From assembly GCA_029942265.1 (NCBI GenBank), contig JAOZTO010000120.1, forward strand, positions 880 through 7,294: a DNA stretch of 6,415 nucleotides, given 5' to 3'. A model generated the notes under the pieces. That model did no database searches. It saw only the letters and a program-made list of their open reading frames with translations, and had not been told where the DNA came from. The position numbers and the translations under genes are program-made. Shown one piece after another: positions 1 to 4,791 of the stretch (positions within the stretch are counted from its first letter, which is position 1; every line of letters begins with the position of its first letter). This DNA comes from Desulfocapsa sp. (GTDB taxonomy: Bacteria > Desulfobacterota > Desulfobulbia > Desulfobulbales > Desulfocapsaceae).

Positions 1-30
1 AACTATATACAATTTACCCGAACGATTCAT
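1..30 (-). CDS. 5' end of the next T2SS operon gene, possibly gspN (partial)
   Basis: An ATG at 30-28 overlaps the gspM TGA (29-27) as a classical ATGA junction and opens a frame that stays open to the window edge, giving MNRSGKLYIV. A Shine-Dalgarno-like AGGG (minus strand, 41-38) lies seven bases before the ATG, inside the gspM coding sequence. The geometry matches the gspL/gspM junction, so a translationally coupled further operon member is likely. In many T2SS operons gspN follows gspM. Ten residues cannot establish identity: the short basic start followed by an apparent hydrophobic turn would suit an N-terminally anchored inner-membrane protein such as GspN, but also a GspC- or GspD-type signal sequence. 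The gene is cut by the window end. Confidence 0.5.
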   Translation of the reverse strand, partial: MNRSGKLYIV

Positions 31-611
31 AGTGTTGCCCTACCTGTATCCTCGGAAGATTGAAAGTAAAATGCGTAAATAAGTTCAAAACGGGCCCTTT
101 TTCCGATGGTAACCGTGAGCTGTATTACCTCGCTGCGCTGCTCTTGTTTTTCGAGATCATAGAGCAGTTGAGCGAACTGGCCTATGTCAAACATTCCTGA
201 TATTCTTGTTGTGAGCTGTAGGATACCAGGAGAATCGGCTATCTCATTAAACTGATCTATACGCAACCTTTTTTTTTCTATGCCGATGCTTGCAAGCAGT
301 TCACTCAATGTATTTTCTACACCTGCTCTTGCAAGTCCCATCGTTTTTATAACTGGAAAATGTGCCAGCTCGTCTGTGTAGGCTTTTTCTGTTGCCGCAG
401 CTCTTTGATGCCATTCTTCTTCTCCGTTTACTTCTTGGAGGCGTTGAATCGTTTGTTGGTATTCAGTGTACTGGTGCTGTAGTTCCGTGTTTTTTTCATG
501 GACTGCTAAAAGTCCGTAGAACAAAGCAGTAAGCAGAATGAGCCAGATACCAATGCGCAGTCTGTTGTTGCCTTTTATTTCCGTAAGGAAATTTTGCAAT
601 GCTTCTTTCAT
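27..611 (-). CDS. gspM: Type II secretion system protein GspM (inner-membrane assembly platform)
   Basis: GspM is a small bitopic inner-membrane protein that binds and stabilises GspL in the assembly platform. The 194-residue product has the expected layout: a short basic cytoplasmic N-terminus (residues 1-18), one transmembrane helix (about 19-36, WLILLTALFYGLLAV), a charged, probably coiled-coil stretch (about 40-80, rich in Q/E/R) and a C-terminal alpha/beta region (about 95-186) compatible with the circular ferredoxin-like fold of the family. The length is close to the usual 160-200 residues. The ATG overlaps the gspL stop as ATGA, and a GGGAAC Shine-Dalgarno sits at 623-618. Sequence motifs in GspM are weak, so the call rests on topology, size and the place directly after gspL. 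A PilO-type protein has the same architecture, but the pseudopilin neighbours favour GspM. Confidence 0.8.
   Translation of the reverse strand: MKEALQNFLTEIKGNNRLRIGIWLILLTALFYGLLAVHEKNTELQHQYTEYQQTIQRLQEVNGEEEWHQRAAATEKAYTDELAHFPVIKTMGLARAGVENTLSELLASIGIEKKRLRIDQFNEIADSPGILQLTTRISGMFDIGQFAQLLYDLEKQEQRSEVIQLTVTIGKRARFELIYAFYFQSSEDTGRATL
38..41 (-). promoter_or_regulatory. Ribosome binding site of the partial gene after gspM
   Basis: AGGG on the minus strand, seven bases upstream of the ATG at 30. It lies inside the 3' end of gspM and is the main support for treating the ten-codon frame at the edge as a real start. Confidence 0.5.
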
Positions 612-1657
612 TGCACTGTTCCCATTTTGCTTACCTGTAATCGAATTTCCAGCTGCCCCTGTTTCTTACCGCGCTGGGCGGTGACGCTTTCGTAGAGCCC
701 CTGTGCCTCAAGTGCCTGGATAAGGGTGTGGGGATCAAGGTTGTCTCCTTTGAGCAGTACCGTGAGTGAACCATGCCGATAAGCCCATTTTTGTATTTTT
801 GTTTTTGGCAGGACCGTAATAACCTGTTCGACAATCAGTAGCTGCGGTGGATAGAGCGTCACACCACGCAGTTGTCGAATTTTATCTAGATATGTGTACA
901 CTGTGGCACGGCTCGAAAGTATGGGATTGACTTGTTGTTCTGTTTCGCTGATCTGTTTTTGAAGCGTATCAATGGCTCTACTGATTTTAACGGTGGTAGC
1001 ACCATACCAGACAAAGGAAAGAAAAAGCAACACAGCAACAGCTTTCACTAGGGTATATTCGTGGTTTTGCAGATTTGACTGTAGGCTGTTATGTTTACGC
1101 CCCCATGGCATCTGACGTAGTGTTTCTGTGGCAGTTGCTTCTGGGACATCCTGTGGCGCCCTGTCATTTCGAAGTTGAAAATGAACCCATTGTTCACTGC
1201 CTGGAATTTCTGCCCACCAGTGACTAGCTATAAGCATTCCATCTTCCCATATCTGCCCTTCATAACCAATATGCGCTGCATAGAGACACACGATATTGTC
1301 ACTTTCCGGTTTTCGCAGAAGTGATTCCGGGATAACCTCTGCTTTCAAAGCATCGATCTGTTCAGCTTGTTGCCGGTATTTTTCCTGATCCCAGATCCAG
1401 ATATTCACCAGATCGCCTGTTCTGCTGACATAGCGACCTGTGTGAGCATAAGGACTCCATTCCCCGATTTTAAGCTCCAGGACATTTTGTAAATCTGCAG
1501 GTGGAATATTAGCAGCATGTACCGTATGGAACAGACAGTGACTGCGGGGCAATATCCACCGTTGCCGACCAAGGCTGTAGCGTGGTCCGCTGACAAGCAC
1601 TTCGGAAGCTGTTTGTAAATATTGTTTAGTTTGAAAAAATTTCTTCAAGGGATTCAC
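608..1657 (-). CDS. gspL: Type II secretion system protein GspL (divergent, short cytoplasmic domain)
   Basis: GspL is a bitopic inner-membrane protein whose cytoplasmic actin-like domain binds the GspE ATPase and whose periplasmic domain binds GspM and pseudopilins. The 349-residue product shows a soluble N-terminal part (1-200), one transmembrane helix (about 203-219, LVKAVAVLLFLSFVWYGA), a charged heptad-like segment (about 222-247) and a C-terminal ferredoxin-like region (about 268-343, with LTVLLKGDNLDPHTLIQALE and a closing strand LEIRLQV). The cytoplasmic part is shorter than in classical GspL of about 400 residues, and I do not recognise clear actin-fold motifs in it. The start is GTG and overlaps gspK by 32 bases. 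An in-frame TAA lies just upstream, so this is the earliest start, but no Shine-Dalgarno is visible. TTG at 1648 or GTG at 1600-1598 remain alternatives. The call rests on topology, the C-terminal fold pattern and position between gspK and gspM. A PilM/PilN-like relative is the main alternative. Confidence 0.75.
   Translation of the reverse strand: MNPLKKFFQTKQYLQTASEVLVSGPRYSLGRQRWILPRSHCLFHTVHAANIPPADLQNVLELKIGEWSPYAHTGRYVSRTGDLVNIWIWDQEKYRQQAEQIDALKAEVIPESLLRKPESDNIVCLYAAHIGYEGQIWEDGMLIASHWWAEIPGSEQWVHFQLRNDRAPQDVPEATATETLRQMPWGRKHNSLQSNLQNHEYTLVKAVAVLLFLSFVWYGATTVKISRAIDTLQKQISETEQQVNPILSSRATVYTYLDKIRQLRGVTLYPPQLLIVEQVITVLPKTKIQKWAYRHGSLTVLLKGDNLDPHTLIQALEAQGLYESVTAQRGKKQGQLEIRLQVSKMGTVQ
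618..623 (-). promoter_or_regulatory. Ribosome binding site of gspM
   Basis: GGGAAC on the minus strand lies within the 3' end of gspL, with about eight bases between the GGGA core and the gspM ATG (611). Together with the ATGA overlap it indicates coupled translation of gspL and gspM. Confidence 0.5.
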
Positions 1658-2651
1658 ACGATTTTAAGGCAATATCAGTCGTTCCAGGGGCGGTGATTTC
1701 ATAGTCTACATACCATGGTCTTTGCTTATTTGCCATAGGGGTTCGTTTGATCACTATTTCGCGTACAAGGGAGCCATTCCTGTTCCAAAAAGTTATGCGC
1801 TGATAGTAACTTGAAAAAAAAGAAAGACCGAATGGGTTAAGTCCGGTGGATTGTCCGATTGATGCTTCCAATTCAGAAAGGGATATATAGCCTTTTTTTT
1901 TTCTGCCTGCTACAATTAATGATGCCACAGTATCATTAATTCTTGGGATCGTCAATAATGCCCCAGGAGGTGCTGTGTTGAAATTCGGCGGACCTGAGCT
2001 GTTCACTGTGATAAGTCTTCTAAATTCAGGATTCCCCCACAATTCCTTTAATTCTCCCCAGCCGAGGACGTTAAATATTTCCACAGGATTGAGAAGGGGG
2101 GTGTTGGCAGGTCTGTTTTTACCCGCCCTTTTATATTCCCTTTCTTCGGCACCGTTCAGACGCAGTAACCTGTCGGAATCTTGGTAATCCCTGAGCTTGT
2201 CGAGTAGCGGCCCATGTTTTTCATAGGAAATACCCATTTGAAAAAGCAGGTTCCCAAGTTGCTCGGAAGCCATAATTTTCACTCCGATCAGACCATTTTC
2301 GTCCTGCACGGAAAACCTCACATCACCTATTCCTTTATAGCACTTGTCGTCAAATGAGATTTCGGTGGTGTCACTCTCCTTTTGACCATGAGATTCAATT
2401 ATGGTCCGGGTGACGGGGAGTGGAAACCGCATTCCCTTTGTGCTTGTCTCGCCAAGTGATATATTATACATCAGGATAGCATAGGTTGATCGCCAGTCCT
2501 GCTCGAATTGTGCAGCATCTGCCTGTTCGTTAGCCTTTTTCAGCATAGTAGATGTCCAGCTACCATACCAGCCAACGGCAATGAGGATTGCCGCTAACAC
2601 AAACAGGGTGACAGGAAGAATAAAGCCATCGTTTGATTTTAAATTTGGCAT
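1626..2651 (-). CDS. gspK: Type II secretion system minor pseudopilin GspK
   Basis: GspK is the largest minor pseudopilin and caps the pseudopilus tip in a GspI-J-K complex that starts assembly. The 341-residue product has a nine-residue leader ending in G9, with prepilin peptidase cleavage predicted before F10 (SNDG|FILPV), then a hydrophobic helix (about 10-29). As is typical of GspK, residue +5 is not Glu (V14), unlike the other pseudopilins here. Family motifs follow in order: DENGLIGV (117-124, usual D.NG..N), DYQDSDRLLRLNGAEEREY (155-173, the DW.D.D...NGAE..YY motif), NTPLLNPVEIFNVLGW (183-198) and FNTAPPGALLTIP (224-236) leading to a helix-hairpin-helix-like part. The ATG at 2651 is 15 bases after the gspJ stop. 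The nearest Shine-Dalgarno-like AAGG is 13 bases away, which is long. An A10 tract lies in the coding strand at 1902-1893. Confidence 0.93.
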   Translation of the reverse strand: MPNLKSNDGFILPVTLFVLAAILIAVGWYGSWTSTMLKKANEQADAAQFEQDWRSTYAILMYNISLGETSTKGMRFPLPVTRTIIESHGQKESDTTEISFDDKCYKGIGDVRFSVQDENGLIGVKIMASEQLGNLLFQMGISYEKHGPLLDKLRDYQDSDRLLRLNGAEEREYKRAGKNRPANTPLLNPVEIFNVLGWGELKELWGNPEFRRLITVNSSGPPNFNTAPPGALLTIPRINDTVASLIVAGRKKKGYISLSELEASIGQSTGLNPFGLSFFSSYYQRITFWNRNGSLVREIVIKRTPMANKQRPWYVDYEITAPGTTDIALKSCESLEEIFSN

Positions 2652-2666
2652 CGAATGTGTTTTACC

Positions 2667-3257
2667 TTAAATACCTATCTGTACTGCGGTACTTTTTGCT
2701 TCGTGTCTTCCAGGAATACTCACTGCCCAGTATTTAGTTTGTTTGACCGAATCGATCCTGAGAATTATTGTTTCCGGTAGTTGTTGATATTCCTTTATCA
2801 GAGCCAGAGGTGGCCAGCGATCAAATCTTTTAAAGTTGTCTATATACACAAATTTTCCATCTGCTCCTTCCCAGGTGCCAAGAGTATACTTTGCCCCATA
2901 CTGATCAGTGTAGTTCAGTTTAAGGACATTGTCTTTATTTTCCAGGGTTAATGTGTAACGCCCCGGCGCCCCTGGAACCCCACCTAAAGTGTTAGTTGAA
3001 GCCCCTGTTATAGTATCTTTTTTCCCTAGAAACTCTCCTTCTCTTGGCTCAGTTAAGGGGATTGTAGCAGCAATGACCGATCGTATCCAGTGCGATTGCA
3101 ACACCCCGATACGTTGCTGATCGATCTGAGAAAAAATTCCATTTCGCACACGCATGGTAAAGGATAAACCTTCAAAAAGTGCGGCTGTCACCATAGATAA
3201 TAGTACTAGGACTACGAGTACTTCTAGGAGGGTGAAACCGTTTTTCTTTTTTTTCAT
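2667..3257 (-). CDS. gspJ: Type II secretion system minor pseudopilin GspJ
   Basis: GspJ is a minor pseudopilin that joins GspI and GspK in the tip complex. The 196-residue product starts with a seven-residue lysine-rich leader (MKKKKNG), cleavage before F8, then the class III signal FTLLEVLVVLVLLS with Glu at mature position +5 (E12). The C-terminal part carries the usual GspJ pattern of strands: GAPGRYTLTLE (96-106), the RFDRWPPL region (about 144-151) and QLPETIILRI (159-168), which matches the family LP..V.L.L strand. Length matches the family (about 190-230). The ATG is followed by A8 and A5 tracts. The start is unusual: the 42 bases before it are a G-free heptamer array (on the coding strand) with no Shine-Dalgarno. 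An in-frame TAA in the array excludes a longer protein. Confidence 0.88.
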   Translation of the reverse strand: MKKKKNGFTLLEVLVVLVLLSMVTAALFEGLSFTMRVRNGIFSQIDQQRIGVLQSHWIRSVIAATIPLTEPREGEFLGKKDTITGASTNTLGGVPGAPGRYTLTLENKDNVLKLNYTDQYGAKYTLGTWEGADGKFVYIDNFKRFDRWPPLALIKEYQQLPETIILRIDSVKQTKYWAVSIPGRHEAKSTAVQIGI

Positions 3258-3299
3258 GGGGTATGGGTAATGGTAAATGGTGAAGGGTTAAGGGTTAAG
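3258..3299. repeat. Heptamer tandem array I between gspI and gspJ
   Basis: On the plus strand, six consecutive degenerate heptamers can be read in register: GGGGTAT (3258), GGGTAAT (3265), GGTAAAT (3272), GGTGAAG (3279), GGTTAAG (3286) and GGTTAAG (3293). The consensus is about GGTNAAK. The array contains no C on the plus strand, so the transcript (minus strand) is G-free and pyrimidine-rich with little chance to fold. It ends exactly at the gspJ ATG and begins five bases after the gspI stop. The period resembles the short tandemly repeated heptanucleotides described in cyanobacteria. That comparison is to period and style, not to an identical sequence. Confidence 0.8.
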
Positions 3300-3304
3300 C
3301 CCCT

Positions 3305-3718
3305 CTATTTTTCCTGCTGTTTATATCCGTACTGTAAGAATGAAAACTCAATTTTGCTGCCTGTTTCGAGCTGTTCCATTGTTGCAGTAACGTCATACAC
3401 TCCGACGATATAGAGGCCTTTTTTGTGAATTGTTGGACCTAGCTGCTCTTTACTTTGCCAGGTTAAAATAATATCTTCTGTTTCAAAATCTCCATCTGGC
3501 TCTAACGACGGGTTCAGGTGACGTAACAATTCAAGCCCGTTGATAAGCATTTCTGTTCGTACAGAAGATTGGGAAATACGGTTCAGGCTTATAAAGGATG
3601 TGTTCAGCCAGCTAAACGCTGCCAGCCCCACCGTTGCAAAAATTGTAAGGGCAACAATAACCTCTAACAGGGTAAAACCTGTGATTAAATGAAATGGATT
3701 TTTGCTAGTGGTAGTCAA
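3305..3718 (-). CDS. gspI: Type II secretion system minor pseudopilin GspI
   Basis: GspI is the minor pseudopilin that nucleates the tip complex with GspJ and GspK. The diagnostic part is LITG|FTLLEVIVALTIFA: prepilin peptidase site after Gly, Glu at +5 and a long hydrophobic helix. A compact C-terminal domain then ends in VTATMEQLETGSKIEFSFLQYG. With the TTG at 3718 the product is 137 residues, near the family size, with a 14-residue leader. This TTG lies one base after the gspH stop (3722-3720), the tight spacing typical of the operon, but has no visible Shine-Dalgarno. An ATG at 3760 would give a 28-residue leader with its own hydrophobic stretch and overlap gspH by 41 bases; it is the main alternative. 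The earlier ATG at 3847 would overlap gspH by 126 bases and is unlikely. Confidence 0.85.
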   Translation of the reverse strand: MTTTSKNPFHLITGFTLLEVIVALTIFATVGLAAFSWLNTSFISLNRISQSSVRTEMLINGLELLRHLNPSLEPDGDFETEDIILTWQSKEQLGPTIHKKGLYIVGVYDVTATMEQLETGSKIEFSFLQYGYKQQEK

Positions 3719-3719
3719 T

Positions 3720-4145
3720 TTATTCTGGAATGCAAAAAGGAGGGGTGAGGTAATACTCATTGGCAATATTATCAAAAGCAATCGATATCTTTCCACCGGA
3801 ACAGATACCGTTTCTTTGATAATGTATAGGTACATCCGCGACCACACTCCATCCTGTGGGGAATGGTAGGTTTTTACTGGTTAGAGAATTAGCTCCAGCC
3901 GCCTGTGGCGAATCTGTCTCGGCTGATTGTGGAAACTGAGTGAGGGTGAGTTCCTGCTGAGCAGTCCATGCCTGATAGCCTAAATCAGCAATACAGCGTA
4001 ACACTTCACTTCTCTGCATGGATAGCTGAAAACTTGAGTAGATATTTTCAAGACGTGGTAGAGCCAGCCCTGCAATAAATCCTAGAATAACCATGACAAT
4101 AATAACCTCAAGCAGGGTAAATGCTTCCTGGTTTTTACTGTTCAC
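3720..4145 (-). CDS. gspH: Type II secretion system minor pseudopilin GspH
   Basis: GspH is a minor pseudopilin placed between the GspG shaft and the I/J/K tip. The 141-residue product carries a class III signal, EA|FTLLEVIIVMVILGFIA, with Glu at +5 (E13), and a C-terminal RNGICSGGKISIAF (111-124) that resembles the F..G...GG.I.L strand-turn of GspH proteins. Cysteines at 51, 115 and 138 are present; the last two could form a disulfide in the periplasm (inference). The start is GTG, sharing GTGA with the gspG stop (4145-4142); a weak GGAAC-like Shine-Dalgarno lies in the end of gspG. The leader residue before the cleavage site is Ala (A8) rather than the near-invariant Gly. At 141 residues it is on the short side. 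GspH versus another minor pseudopilin is decided mainly by position. Confidence 0.82.
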   Translation of the reverse strand: MNSKNQEAFTLLEVIIVMVILGFIAGLALPRLENIYSSFQLSMQRSEVLRCIADLGYQAWTAQQELTLTQFPQSAETDSPQAAGANSLTSKNLPFPTGWSVVADVPIHYQRNGICSGGKISIAFDNIANEYYLTPPFCIPE

Positions 4146-4594
4146 TTCGTTCCAGGAGGCAAATACCCTTGATCCTGATTGAAGCCTTCACCACCTAAAG
4201 CACCATCTGCCCCAAATGAATACAATGCAAATGGCAAGCCATCTTTACCTGGAACAGTATATTGATATTTATTTCCCCAGGGGTCAAGCGGAACTTCTTC
4301 GTCAAGATATGGGCCTTTCCAGAATCTGGCCATTCCTGCGTCCGATGGCCGGTGATACAGGATATCAAGCCCTTCCGCCTGGGTTGGAAAGCGATTGGTA
4401 TCCAACCTCATGGTTTCAAGACTTCCCCTGATCATCTTTACCTGTGTTTTGGCAGTTTTCACTTTAGATTCATCAACCTTACCAAACATTCTCGGGCCAA
4501 CCAATCCTGCTAACATACCAATAATAACCAGCACTACAAGCATTTCCAGCAAAGTGAACCCTTCATTGGATATATTTTTTTTCTTCTGTTTCAT
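4142..4594 (-). CDS. gspG: Type II secretion system major pseudopilin GspG
   Basis: GspG is the main subunit of the periplasmic pseudopilus. The product (150 residues from this start) has a 12-residue leader, cleavage at G12|F13 and FTLLEMLVVLVIIGMLAGLV with Glu +5 (E17). The family hallmarks follow: LDTNRFPTQAEGLDIL (64-79), KGPYLDEEVPLDPWGNKYQY (93-112) and LYSFGADGALGGEG (124-137). The final loop is the calcium-binding region of GspG; D130 and D141 are the likely ligands retained (inference from PulG-type structures). The tail after D141 (QGYLPPGTK) is longer than the usual DI ending. ATG at 4594 is preferred because AAGGTG lies 11 bases upstream; the GTG at 4606-4604 would overlap that Shine-Dalgarno. 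The gene is separated from gspF by 197 bases with a hairpin-forming repeat, which could set its expression apart from gspE and gspF. Confidence 0.95.
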   Translation of the reverse strand: MKQKKKNISNEGFTLLEMLVVLVIIGMLAGLVGPRMFGKVDESKVKTAKTQVKMIRGSLETMRLDTNRFPTQAEGLDILYHRPSDAGMARFWKGPYLDEEVPLDPWGNKYQYTVPGKDGLPFALYSFGADGALGGEGFNQDQGYLPPGTK

Positions 4595-4605
4595 TATTTT
4601 ATTCA

Positions 4606-4611
4606 CACCTT
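4606..4611 (-). promoter_or_regulatory. Ribosome binding site deciding the gspG start
   Basis: AAGGTG on the minus strand, 11 bases before the ATG at 4594. A GTG codon at 4606-4604 is in the same frame but overlaps this site, so it cannot use it. The site therefore favours the ATG as the start. Confidence 0.6.
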
Positions 4612-4702
4612 ATATATGGATTTTTTTACTACAGACATCGTAAATCATAGGTAACTTTGATGCTGTTTTTTGGACACTTTACTTCAAATATACTCTTGGT
4701 CG

Positions 4703-4768
4703 AGTTATCAGTGGGCAGTAACTGATAACTGCACACTGATAACTGACAACTCAGACCGACAACTGCCC
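4703..4768. repeat. Inverted heptamer array II forming a long hairpin between gspF and gspG
   Basis: On the plus strand, heptamers of the form ACTGNNN run in register: ACTGATA (4721), ACTGCAC (4728), ACTGATA (4735), ACTGACA (4742) and the variant ACTCAGA (4749). A further ACTGCCC (4762) follows after a six-base spacer. The left arm (4703-4719) holds the same units in reverse orientation (ACTGCCC, ACTGATA and ACT on the minus strand). The two orientations make a hairpin: 4703-4713 pairs perfectly with 4734-4744, 4714/4733 is a mismatch and 4715-4719 pairs with 4728-4732, leaving an eight-base loop. That is 16 pairs of 17. A competing 8-pair stem, TGGGCAGT (4712-4719) with ACTGCCCA (4762-4769), is mutually exclusive with it. 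No U-run follows on the transcribed strand, so it does not look like an intrinsic terminator. Confidence 0.8.
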
Positions 4769-4791
4769 ATCTTTGCTGTATGTTGCTTAAA

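Noticed and set aside
1975..2187. Plus-strand frame opposite gspK
   Set aside because: It is a shadow of a well-supported gspK reading frame, with no Shine-Dalgarno or domain.
3719..3847. Longer gspI start at 3847
   Set aside because: It would overlap gspH by about 126 bases and place a 57-residue segment before the prepilin cleavage site, far too long for a pseudopilin leader.
4216..4643. Three overlapping plus-strand frames opposite gspG
   Set aside because: They lie antisense to a gene with strong family motifs, overlap each other in different frames and have no recognisable domain.
4595..4700. Internal promoter for gspG, with TATATA near 4613 or TATGAT near 4645 as -10 boxes
   Set aside because: TATATA sits on the ribosome binding site, and neither box has a convincing -35 at 16-18 bases. 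I also see no sigma-54 pattern. A promoter cannot be excluded but is not supported.
4703..4744. Hairpin as a rho-independent terminator between gspF and gspG
   Set aside because: On the transcribed minus strand the stem is followed by CGACCAAGAG, not a U-run, and the stem is A/T-rich with a repeat origin. Termination here would also silence the essential pseudopilin genes.
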